In this document: one piece after another, positions 47,243-55,389 of the stretch
Layout of the letters: each line of letters opens with the position of its first letter
Position numbering within the stretch: the stretch's first letter is position 1
Assembly (NCBI GenBank): GCA_016716465.1
Contig: JADJWH010000007.1
Coordinates: 53,501 to 117,500, forward strand
Direction of reading: 5' to 3'
Length of the DNA stretch: 64,000 nucleotides
Source of the DNA: Gammaproteobacteria bacterium
GTDB taxonomy: Bacteria > Pseudomonadota > Gammaproteobacteria > SZUA-140
The notes under the pieces: model-generated
Seen by the model: only the letters and a program-made list of their open reading frames with translations
The model's database searches: none
What the model was told of the DNA's origin: nothing
Program-made: the position numbers and the translations under genes

Positions 47243-49771
47243 TCACTCCTCGTCCCGCGCCTGTTGCGCCTTGAGCGCGCGTTGTTGGCGGAAGTAGTGC
47301 ATCAGCGGCAGCGTGACCAGCGCCATGACGCAGCTCAACAGCATGTAGGCCACCACGAAATACCCCAGCTTCACATGGGGCGGGAAGCGGGAGAAGAACA
47401 GCATGGCGAAGCCGACGCTGACGATGGCGGCGTTGAATACGATGGTCCTGCCGATGCTGCGCATGGTGGCCTGGGTCACGGCGAGGGTGTCTCCGTTGCC
47501 GAGCCGGGATTCGTAGCGGTGGCGAAAGATGAAATGCACCGCGTAGTCGACGCCGACGCCGACCGCCACCCCCGCGGCCAGCGCGGTGGAGACGTCGAGC
47601 GGGATGCCGGCCCAGCCGGCGGCGCCGGCGATGAACAGCGTGGTCAGGCTCACCGGGATCACGGTGTACAGGCCGGTCAGGAACGAGCGGAACAGCAGCG
47701 CGGCGATCACCAGGATGATGACCTTGGACCAGAGTATGGACGTGGTCTGGCTGGAGATGAGCAGCTGGGCCCAGATGTCGGAGTTGTTCGCCGAGCCGGC
47801 GAAATTGACCTCGACGCCGGTGCCCGCGAGCTGCTGCTCGGCGAGTTGGCGGATGCTGTTGATGATGCGCTGCAGGTCACGCGTATGGTCGGTCTTGATG
47901 GCGAAGGTCACCAGCGCGCGCTGGTAATCGTAGTCGATCACCTCGTCGAGCTGTTCCGGCCGGCCGGACACCGAGAACAGGAACAGGTACTCGCCGATCT
48001 GGCTCGCGGTGGTCGGCAGCACGTTGAATGCCGGATCCCCGGCGTGCAGGGTCTTGTTCATGTTCTTGATGTAGTCGACGATGGAGCGGGCGCCGCCGAC
48101 CAGCGGCAGGGTTTCGCCGAAGTCCTGCACCGTTTCGACCCGACGCAGCAGGTCGGGGTCCTTGAAGGTATCCTTGTGGTTACCCTCCAGCACCATGTTG
48201 AGGAAGATGGTGCCGTCGAATTTTTCATTGAACACGTCGTTGGCCTTGACCAGGTCGCTGTCCTTGCGGAAGTCGCTCATCCAGCTCGAGTCGACGTACA
48301 TCCGCGTGGCCCCCAGGCCGGCCGCGGCCGTGAGCGCCAGCAGGACGATCACGGCGGGGACGCGCCGGCGGTACAGCAGCCCGGCGCCGGCGACCAGGAA
48401 CTTGGTCAGCCGGTCCTGTTCCGAATGCACGCGCAGGGCGCGCCGCTTGGCCAGATAGTTTCCGACCTTGGGTTTCATCACGGTCAGCACCGCCGGGATG
48501 AAGGTGACGGTCAACAGCCAGCTGATGCCGATGCCGAGCACCGTGAACAGGCCGAAGACGATGAACGGGGGCATGTCGGCGAGGGCGAGCGACAGGAAGC
48601 CCACGGCGGTCGTGACCGAGGTCAGCAGCAGCGGCGCGCCCATGCGCTGCAGGACCGCGATGACGATGTCGTGGCTGCTGCGATGGGCATCCTGCACCAC
48701 TTCGTCATAGTACTGGCTCATCAGATGGACGGCGTCCCCGATGCTGACCGCGATCAGGATGACCGGCAGCATGGTGGAAATGGTGTACAGCGGCACGTCG
48801 AGCAGGGCCGAGATGCCGAGGGTCCAGATCGTGGCGGCCGCCATCACGAACAGCGGCAGGAAGACGCCGCGCGCGGTCCGGAACACCAGGAACAGGCTGA
48901 CCGCGAGCGCCAGCAGCAGCAGCGGGATCATCAGGCGCATGTCTTCCATGGCGTGCAGCCCGGAGGTGACCTCGATGACCGGGCGGCCGCCGAGGTAGAA
49001 GCGGTCGCCGTTGTCGGCGGCCGGCGCGTCGGAACTCTTCGGCTGTTGCCATTGCGCCTGCTGCTCCGGAGACCACTGCCCGCCGCCGGACGACCAGTTT
49101 CCGCCCGATCCGCCCGCGGAGGATCCGCCCCACTGCTGATTGCCCGACCAGTCGCCGCCCGAGCCCCACGCGCCGCCACCCTGGCCGCCGCCCTGCTCGG
49201 CGTCGATGATGCCCTTGATCTGCCAGTAGCTCATGTAGCGGTTGGCGGCGCCTTCCTTGAGGCGGGCGCGGATCATGGCGGCCTTGCCGTCGGCCGACAC
49301 GATGTTGCCGACGAACAGATCGGCGTTCGCGTAGACCATCGAGCGCAGCTGCTCGATGGCGGCCGGGTCCTGCGGGACCCCGGTCATCAGCGGCACCGAG
49401 CCGATGCTCTCCTCGTCGCCGGTGAAGACCGTGGCGGTGGACAGCGAGGCAACGTCGACCGGGCGGTTCGCGATCACGCCGGGCAGGGTCGTGATCTTGT
49501 CGGTGATGCGCTTGATGACCGCCAGGGTCTCGGGGTTGAAGACCCCCTTCTCGTCATTGACGATCCCGATGATCAGCGAGTCCTTGACCCCGAAGAGGTC
49601 GGCGACCTTCTCGTCGTAATGGATGGCGGGATGCCCCTTGGGCAGATACACGCGGGCGTCGGTCTCCCAGCGCAGGTTCTGGAGCTGCAGCGCCAGGAAT
49701 ACCGTGATCACCACGGTCAGCAGGATGATCAGCTTGGGAAAGCGGGTGACAAGCTTGGGCCAGTTTTTCAT
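47243..49771 (-). CDS. RND/MMPL-superfamily exporter with a low-complexity periplasmic insert
   Basis: This is an 842-residue inner-membrane protein. One N-terminal helix (LIILLTVVITVFLALQLQ) is followed by a large periplasmic domain and two sets of clustered helices (for example LMIPLLLLALAVSLFLVF, GVSIDYAVHFIF-like GVGVDYAVHFIFRHRY). The family is the proton-driven RND group related to HpnN and MMPL that moves lipids or hydrophobic molecules. Residues about 190-260 hold an unusual Gly/Ser/Gln/Trp-rich insert (GGGQGGGAWGSGG and similar). It is co-transcribed with the DUF1302-type and LolA-like genes, a combination seen repeatedly in Gammaproteobacteria, suggesting a shared lipid or lipoprotein transport path. 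Confidence 0.92.
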   Translation of the reverse strand: MKNWPKLVTRFPKLIILLTVVITVFLALQLQNLRWETDARVYLPKGHPAIHYDEKVADLFGVKDSLIIGIVNDEKGVFNPETLAVIKRITDKITTLPGVIANRPVDVASLSTATVFTGDEESIGSVPLMTGVPQDPAAIEQLRSMVYANADLFVGNIVSADGKAAMIRARLKEGAANRYMSYWQIKGIIDAEQGGGQGGGAWGSGGDWSGNQQWGGSSAGGSGGNWSSGGGQWSPEQQAQWQQPKSSDAPAADNGDRFYLGGRPVIEVTSGLHAMEDMRLMIPLLLLALAVSLFLVFRTARGVFLPLFVMAAATIWTLGISALLDVPLYTISTMLPVILIAVSIGDAVHLMSQYYDEVVQDAHRSSHDIVIAVLQRMGAPLLLTSVTTAVGFLSLALADMPPFIVFGLFTVLGIGISWLLTVTFIPAVLTVMKPKVGNYLAKRRALRVHSEQDRLTKFLVAGAGLLYRRRVPAVIVLLALTAAAGLGATRMYVDSSWMSDFRKDSDLVKANDVFNEKFDGTIFLNMVLEGNHKDTFKDPDLLRRVETVQDFGETLPLVGGARSIVDYIKNMNKTLHAGDPAFNVLPTTASQIGEYLFLFSVSGRPEQLDEVIDYDYQRALVTFAIKTDHTRDLQRIINSIRQLAEQQLAGTGVEVNFAGSANNSDIWAQLLISSQTTSILWSKVIILVIAALLFRSFLTGLYTVIPVSLTTLFIAGAAGWAGIPLDVSTALAAGVAVGVGVDYAVHFIFRHRYESRLGNGDTLAVTQATMRSIGRTIVFNAAIVSVGFAMLFFSRFPPHVKLGYFVVAYMLLSCVMALVTLPLMHYFRQQRALKAQQARDEE

Positions 49772-49836
49772 AGGGACTCCGCTCGATTGTGGGCCGTCGT
49801 CGTTATTATGTTATTCCACACTGTTACGTGGTTTCA

Positions 49837-51895
49837 TCAGAAACTGTATGTGAATTCCAGGTAGACGCGATCGTTGTCGTGGAAGTTGCCGACGAACTGC
49901 GAGCGCTGATCCCGCACCTGGGGCGCGCCGAGCGGGTTGCTCAGGACGCCGAACTGGGAATTCTTGCCCGAGAACATGTCGATCCCGGTCGCGATCTGGA
50001 AGCGGTCGGTGATGAAAAAGGTCCACTGGGGATTGATGTAGAGCTCATTCAGGTTGGTGAACTGGATGAGCAGGAGTTCGAACAGCATCGAGCTGCGCGG
50101 ATACTCCTTGCGCAGGAACACGTTGATGCTGGTGTCGACCTGGTCCTGGACCATGGCCGGGTCGTAATCGGGAATGATCCATTGGGTGATGCCCGGCGAG
50201 ATGTCCATGCCGTTCCAGTTGAATTCCACGCCCAGGCCCCAGCGGATATGGTCGCGCTCGAGCTCGCCGAGGAAATCCAGCAGGGCGTCGCCGTTCCTGT
50301 CGATGTTGTCCACCGCGAAATACTTGCCGGTGACGTAGGCGAATTCGCCCTTCAGGATGTAGTCCCCGATCTGCTTGCTCAAGGTGGTGCCGTAGATCGT
50401 GATGCGGGTGTAGGTCGGCATGAACTGCGGTTCCGTGTCGAGCTGGTTGAGCAGGATGCGGCGGAACACGACCGGAAAATCGTCCCAGGTGTAGAAGTAG
50501 CTGAAGGTCATGTCGGCGTCCCACAGGGTGGTGCTGAGCCGCACGCCGTATTCCCAGTTCATCGGGTCATAGGTGTCGGGCTCGATCGTGCCCGGCACCC
50601 GTTGCAGCAGCTCCCACTCCGAGCCGGGCGGGGCGGGCTTATGGAAGCGGATGTCGGGGATCCACAGGAATTCCCAGGTGCCTTCGTCCCGGTACCAGTC
50701 GAGCTTGCCCGTCCACAGGGGGATCCGGTAGTCGAGCAGATCGGGCATGATCAGCTCGCGGAAGTCCTGCGGATTGATCTCGTCGACGATGCGGACGCCT
50801 TCCAGCACGCCCCATACCACAATCTGGCGGCCCAGGCGGATGTCGACGCTGTCGTACATCATGTCCAGGTAGAGTTCGCGCAGATCCGCCCCGGATGAAT
50901 CCTTTTCCTTGCCGAGGTTGAACAGGAAGGTGAGGGGTTCGTCGCCATTCCGTTCCAGGCGCGCCGCGATGGTGTCGTAGTCGAAGACGTCATAGGCCAT
51001 GTCGTAGTAGAGCCAGCCGGAGGCGGTCAGGCGGTAGGTCGGATTGAACGAATAGACCCCGGTGAGTCCGGCGGTGTTGCGTATCTTGGTGATGGAACGC
51101 GGTTCCCTGATACGGTAGGCCGTCTCGTTCTTGAAATAGCCGTTCCAGGCGATATCGGAGAAGAATCCGCCCCCGGAGGAGGTGCTGACCAGGTCCTCCG
51201 CCTGGGAGTCCTGGGAGTCGGACTCGGATACGCCGCCGCCACTACTCCCCGCTACGTCACCGGTCGCCGCCCCGACATCGCCCCAACCCCGTAACGGCGC
51301 CGGATCCGGTCCCGGTTTCCACCGGTTCAGGCGTGCTTCCGGTCGCCGACCGCTCGGCCGTGGCGGCGCCGGCGGGGGCTTGCAGCGCTGGCCCGGTGTC
51401 GCCGGCACTCCCCGTCGCCGCCCCGGCATCGCCCGCGTCCCCGACACCGTTCTCCATCCCCGTCCCGGTATCGATCGCCTCAGGTACGACTGCAGTCTCG
51501 TTCTGGTCGGCCGTGGCCGCTCCGGCGGGGGCTGGCTGCAATGGCGCGGCGCCGCCACCACTTTCCACGCCGCCCTCGGTCGCCGCCCCGGCATCGTTCT
51601 CCATCTCCGTCCCGGTTTCGACCGCCTCAGGTGTGTCCGCGGGCGCCGTCTGATCGACCGTGGCGGCCCCCGGGGGGGCCTGAAGCAGGGACTCGGCCTG
51701 GGGCGCCGCCGCGCCGGGCGGGGCGGGCAACGGCGTCGACGGCGGGGGCGGTTCGTTCGGGGCGGGTTCGATCAGGGGTTGCGCGTTGACGGGAGCGATA
51801 GCGCTGGCCAGGGACAGGATGGCGGTGAACAGGAGTCCTTTGGCGCACCGGGCCGGGGGATGCTTCGAGTACTGCCAGACAAGGATTCCCCGCAT
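49837..51895 (-). CDS. DUF1302-type outer-membrane protein with repeat-rich N-terminus (frameshifted)
   Basis: The N-terminal part (51895 to about 51290) starts with a signal peptide (GLLFTAILSLASAIAPVNA) and an Ala/Pro/Thr/Glu-rich segment with about three imperfect repeats of roughly 45 residues (GAATVDQTAPADTPEAVETG and similar). The frame then closes at 51257. The adjacent frame continues at once as GWGDVGAATGDVAGSSGGG and then the DUF1302-like body (FSDIAWNGYFKNETAYRIRE, DIRLGRQIVVWGVLEGVRI) down to a C-terminal YLEFTYSF barrel ending. One extra G in the run around 51281-51290 explains the split. Joined length would be about 685. Without joining, the barrel part lacks an export signal. 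The operon is shared with LolA-like and RND genes. Confidence 0.72.
51300..51720. repeat. Imperfect tandem repeat coding for about three A/P/T/E-rich units
   Basis: Recurring codon blocks encode GAATVDQTAPADTPEAVETG, GAATADQNETAVVPEAIDTG and GAATAERSATGSTPEPVETG, spaced roughly 120-150 bases apart. The DNA is GC-rich with short runs. It forms the linker between the signal peptide and the barrel domain of the DUF1302-type protein. Unit number may vary by slippage or recombination. Confidence 0.6.
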
Positions 51896-52031
51896 AGTAC
51901 CGCGCTAGATCTAGAATTTGCTTGAGCCAAGGCCGCGCGCCAGCCGGGGGCAACCCCGGCCGGCGGACACAGCCGCGTAAAGACCAGATGACGTCCTAGA
52001 GTCAGTATTACGGAATCTTGCCGCGCTTCCT

Positions 52032-52856
52032 TTAATGTCCCTTGGTCAGGTTGCGCTCGGTGAAGACATCGTCCTTGAGGCCGACGTTGGTCTGGACGTC
52101 GGTGACCTGGAAGATCGAGGTGTGTTCGGTCTGGGTGTTGCGCACGGTCATTTCATCCCACAGCCAGGCGTCGCCGGAACGCTGCCAGGAGATCACCTGC
52201 TGCTTCAGGGGTTCGCCGCGGCGGTCGAAATACTCGACCTGACGCTTGGAGCAGTCCGACCAGTCCTGGCCGGGCTTGACGAACAGCGAGAGGACCTTGG
52301 AGTAGAGCGCGTTGGAGGGGTTGCGCGGCACGCTTTCGACCACGTAGACGGTTTCCTCGCCGCGCTGCTCGGTCTTCACCAGACGGTGCTCGTCGTCATC
52401 GAGCGCGCGCCCGCTGATATCGCCGTGGGTCAGGTCGGAGCCGAGGAAGCTCTCGCCAGGATCACGCACCGAGACCCGCCGCGTCTTTTTCAGCACGGGC
52501 AGATAGATCCACTGATCCGCGTTCTTGCCCTCGCTGGTATAGCCCCAGCGCATGAAGACCGAGCCCTTGGCGTCCGGCGGGAACTCGGTGATCAGCAGCA
52601 TCTTGTCGGCGATGTCCTCTTTTCCCTTATAGTCCTTCCAGTAGCGGCGGTAGACGTTCTTCTTCTCGTTGCCGTCCTTGTCGCGCAGTATGATGGTCAG
52701 GCGCGTCTCCTGGTCGTCCCCGGGGTATTTGAAGTTGCATTGCTGCACGACCTCGCGGGCGCTCACGCCGTCCGCCGAGGCGGCTTCGTCGGCCCCTGCC
52801 GGACCCCAGGCGGCCATACCCAGTGCCAGCATCGTCAAGGCGCCTGTCATACGCAT
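52032..52856 (-). CDS. LolA-like outer-membrane lipoprotein-sorting family protein
   Basis: From the ATG at 52856, with GGAGG eight bases before it, this is a 274-residue exported protein (MRMTGALTMLALGMAAWGPAGA signal). The body fits the LolA/LolB-like half-barrel group annotated as outer-membrane lipoprotein-sorting protein: LTIILRDKDGNEKKNVYRRYW, KGSVFMRWGY, WIYLPVLKKTRRVSVRDPGESFLGSDLTHGDI. Such proteins bind a lipid moiety in the periplasm. It is the first gene of the minus-strand set including the DUF1302-type protein and the RND exporter, so it may hand cargo between them (inference). Confidence 0.88.
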   Translation of the reverse strand: MRMTGALTMLALGMAAWGPAGADEAASADGVSAREVVQQCNFKYPGDDQETRLTIILRDKDGNEKKNVYRRYWKDYKGKEDIADKMLLITEFPPDAKGSVFMRWGYTSEGKNADQWIYLPVLKKTRRVSVRDPGESFLGSDLTHGDISGRALDDDEHRLVKTEQRGEETVYVVESVPRNPSNALYSKVLSLFVKPGQDWSDCSKRQVEYFDRRGEPLKQQVISWQRSGDAWLWDEMTVRNTQTEHTSIFQVTDVQTNVGLKDDVFTERNLTKGH

Positions 52857-53271
52857 AGAAGTTCCCTCCGTCATTGGATTTTTTGTGGAATCGGATTGTA
52901 GCAGATCTGACCGGTAAGAGAAGGCGAGCGCAGGAGGCGGAACTGGGTGGCCTGGCCCCGCCTGTTTATGATCTCTTTCGGAATTGTCACAAGTTTTGGC
53001 CTGATTCTACAATGACTTGCGGTCGGCGTTGTTATTGACTTTTGAGCGGCTCAGGAGTACAAAGTTCCCTCAGAAGGGATGCTCACTCCACAATGAAACG
53101 ATAACGGAGAAGGGGCGCTCGCGCTTAGTTGGATTTTGCAGGCGCCCATGCGTTGACGCCGTGTCCATGCAGTTCGTGGATGCGAGGATTCGCAGCAATT
53201 GCTGACGGAAACTTCATCCTTAATGACGGGGATGAGTTTCAACCTAACGCAATATATTTTGGGAGAGACAA
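52857..53271. other. 415-bp gene-free region between divergent operons
   Basis: No credible gene is found. It must contain the promoters for the LolA-like operon (minus) and the secreted-protein pair (plus). A candidate plus-strand promoter at 52984-53013 would give a leader of about 250 bases. An imperfect hairpin (53209-53239, arms around AAACTTCATCC and GGATGAGTTT) lies some 33 bases before the ATG at 53272. The base composition is less GC-rich than elsewhere. Confidence 0.6.
52984..53013 (+). promoter_or_regulatory. Candidate sigma70 promoter for the secreted-protein pair
   Basis: TTGTCA at 52984-52989 and TACAAT at 53008-53013 are separated by 18 bases. Both boxes are close to consensus, which is unusual in this GC-rich window. 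The next coding start on this strand is at 53272. Confidence 0.4.
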
Positions 53272-54285
53272 ATGAAGAAAATCACTTCTCTGGCCTTGGC
53301 GCCGGCCGCGCTGTTTATCGGCGGCGCTGCCATGGCGGCACCGATCGGTGGTTACGACGCGTGGACGGTTAACGCGGGCGTAATCACGGCGACCTGCCCG
53401 GCGGGCCATACCTGTACCAACCTGGACGCCACCGGCAACGGCATCCTGCAGCAAAAGATGGTGGACAACGCGGACACCACCGTCTCCTACTTCCGCACCA
53501 TCGTTACCGAAGAAGGCGCCAATGCGTCGGACCTGGCCTCGGTTCAGGCCCTGGGTTTCCGCATTGAAGGCCAGATCGGCATCGACGGCGGCGGCGGCAA
53601 CAACTACACCAACCGCAGCGTGATCAAGTCCGGCACTCAGCTGGGCAACGATGCAATGGAAACCTCGGCGGAGATCTCGCAGGGTGCCCTGCTGTCGGGC
53701 AGCCTGGCGCACTTCGTCGCGGACCAGGAGCAAGGTCTGGGCGCCACCACCCGTCGCATGGACTGGCATTTCCATGAGAACGGCGTGAACTACCTGGAGT
53801 TGAACGCCTATTCCACCGGCGGTGTCGCCAACGGCGCCACCGGCAACGAAGGCTCGATCACGGTGCGTCGTTCCGGCGCCCTGACCGCGGGCGGTACGCT
53901 GACCCTGGGCGCGAGCCCGACGGAAGGCGTGCAGACCCTGGCCTATGCGGCCGGCGGCTCCGTCACGGCGGTGTGGTTGACGCAGGCGGCCTCGGGTATC
54001 GGCAGCCAGTTCGACCGGACCTTGGGCGTGCAGCGCTACTCGGCGATCTCCACCAACGGCAAGACCAATGTTGGCGGCACCTCGATCGATGCGACCAATG
54101 CGGATGGCTTTGGCAACTTCAAGGTCACCCTCAACGGCAACAGCGCGGCGGTTACCGGCACGCAGTTCGGCTGGAACTCGGCGCTGTTCGGCACGCAGCC
54201 GCAGGAGTACTTCACCAACTCCATCTCCAGCGGCTTGCTGACGGCTCCGACGGGCATCTTCGCCGATGACTTCCTGCTTCCCTAA
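53272..54285 (+). CDS. Secreted protein of unknown function, paralogue 1
   Basis: This 337-residue protein has a textbook signal peptide (MKKITSLALAPAALFIGGAA ending near AMAAP) and a strong ribosome site (GGGAGAG). The mature part is rich in Gly, Thr, Asn and Ala with predicted beta structure. A conserved N-terminal block has Cys-x5-Cys (CPAGHTC), LDATGNGILQQ and YFRTIVTEEGAN, shared with the next gene. No enzymatic motif is seen. Clean codon use with GGC and AAC preference suggests high expression. Function is unknown; a surface or extracellular structural role is possible. Confidence 0.85.
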   Translation: MKKITSLALAPAALFIGGAAMAAPIGGYDAWTVNAGVITATCPAGHTCTNLDATGNGILQQKMVDNADTTVSYFRTIVTEEGANASDLASVQALGFRIEGQIGIDGGGGNNYTNRSVIKSGTQLGNDAMETSAEISQGALLSGSLAHFVADQEQGLGATTRRMDWHFHENGVNYLELNAYSTGGVANGATGNEGSITVRRSGALTAGGTLTLGASPTEGVQTLAYAAGGSVTAVWLTQAASGIGSQFDRTLGVQRYSAISTNGKTNVGGTSIDATNADGFGNFKVTLNGNSAAVTGTQFGWNSALFGTQPQEYFTNSISSGLLTAPTGIFADDFLLP

Positions 54286-54309
54286 CGACGCGTAGATAGG
54301 AGAGTAATC

Positions 54310-55242
54310 ATGAATCGCAAATATATAGCTTTAGCGATGGCGTCCGCGGGGGGCTTGCTGGTTTCGGGTGCTGCCCTGGCGGGTTCCGCCGCAAGTTGGA
54401 ACGGTCCCCTGGGCTTTGACCAGTTCTCGGCCACCAACGGCACCATCACGGACACCTCGGTCGAGTGTTCGGTCGGCGGCTGGACGTGCGTCTCCCTGGA
54501 CGCGACCAGCAACGGCCTGCTGATGCAGCAGGTGACCGATCCGGGTACCGGCGTCGCCTTCATCCGTACCATCGTGACGGAAGAGAACGCCAACGGTACG
54601 ACGGCTGCGGGCCTGACCTTCTGGCAGGAAACTGAGAATCTTGCCAGCGGCGTCAACACCAACAACGTCGCGATCTCGCAGGGCATCGTCGATGGCGGCA
54701 TGGACTTCCGTGCCAAGATCTTCGAGGCCTCCTTCCGTTCGGACGGGGATATCACGATCCCGACCAGCGGCGGCGCGGGTGCCGAAATGTACCTGAACCA
54801 GAAGATCGCCACGGCGGGTCAGACCTTCCAGCAGGACGGCGTGAACGGCAATGCGCGTCAGCGCATCGACCAGGTCCAGGGCACCAACCCGGGCAAGTTC
54901 ACCTATGCCTCCATCGACGGCGCGGCGTTCATGCCGACCGCGGGTGGCACGCTGGGTGGTACGGTCATGCCGGCACTGGCCTTTGCCTCGACGGATGGCA
55001 TCAGCGCGGTGTGGATCGGCGCGGATATGCCGGGTAACTACGCGGCCTCGCTGCGTCAGTTCGGTTACCAGCAGTTCCGCAACTGGGGTTCGCTCGCGGT
55101 CACCGCTCCGGGCACGAACGTGGCCGTCGGCACCTCGACCTACTCCTCGGTCGGTCCGCTGGGCACCTTCTCGGCCAACGGCTCGTGGGACTGGGATGCG
55201 GCCCTGTGGGATCTGGGTGCTGCGCCTTCCGGCCCGCCCTGA
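54310..55242 (+). CDS. Secreted protein of unknown function, paralogue 2
   Basis: This 310-residue product has a signal peptide (LAMASAGGLLVSGAALAG) and a ribosome site TAGGAGAG. The mature N-terminus has Cys-x6-Cys (CSVGGWTC), LDATSNGLLMQQ and FIRTIVTEENANG, clearly homologous to the neighbour 24 bases upstream; later parts align more loosely (SAVWIGADMPGN against TAVWLTQAASG). Both genes end ahead of one strong terminator, so they form a two-gene unit. The function is not recognised. Confidence 0.85.
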   Translation: MNRKYIALAMASAGGLLVSGAALAGSAASWNGPLGFDQFSATNGTITDTSVECSVGGWTCVSLDATSNGLLMQQVTDPGTGVAFIRTIVTEENANGTTAAGLTFWQETENLASGVNTNNVAISQGIVDGGMDFRAKIFEASFRSDGDITIPTSGGAGAEMYLNQKIATAGQTFQQDGVNGNARQRIDQVQGTNPGKFTYASIDGAAFMPTAGGTLGGTVMPALAFASTDGISAVWIGADMPGNYAASLRQFGYQQFRNWGSLAVTAPGTNVAVGTSTYSSVGPLGTFSANGSWDWDAALWDLGAAPSGPP

Positions 55243-55287
55243 TCGTGCTGGTCTAGTTCAGAAAACTTACAAAGCAGTACTTACTCG

Positions 55288-55316
55288 GAGGGGGCGCAAC
55301 GCCCCCTCACTTTTTT
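55288..55316 (+). terminator. Rho-independent terminator after the secreted pair
   Basis: A perfect 9-bp GC-rich stem (GAGGGGGCG pairing with CGCCCCCTC) around a CAA loop is followed by AC and six T. It lies 46 bases after the stop at 55242. It is the clearest intrinsic terminator in the window. Confidence 0.88.
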
Positions 55317-55366
55317 AGGGTCTATGCCAGAGGCGACGAACTTCCGTCGGGATGAACAGTCTCATC

Positions 55367-55372
55367 TATAAT
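55367..55372 (+). promoter_or_regulatory. Consensus -10 box before the first FG-GAP lipoprotein gene
   Basis: TATAAT at 55367-55372 lies after the terminator and 18 bases before the ATG at 55390. No good -35 box is seen at 16-18 bases; TTCCGT is at 19. Start of transcription would fall near 55379, where a 14-codon ORF (MYTQCGCLRPAVTP) begins. Confidence 0.4.
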
Positions 55373-55389
55373 TCCCTCATGTACACTCA

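Noticed and set aside
47087..49864. A 925-codon plus-strand frame opposite the RND exporter
   Set aside because: The opposite strand encodes a clear RND protein with helices and family motifs; the plus-strand product is His/Gln/Asp/Arg-rich without structure.
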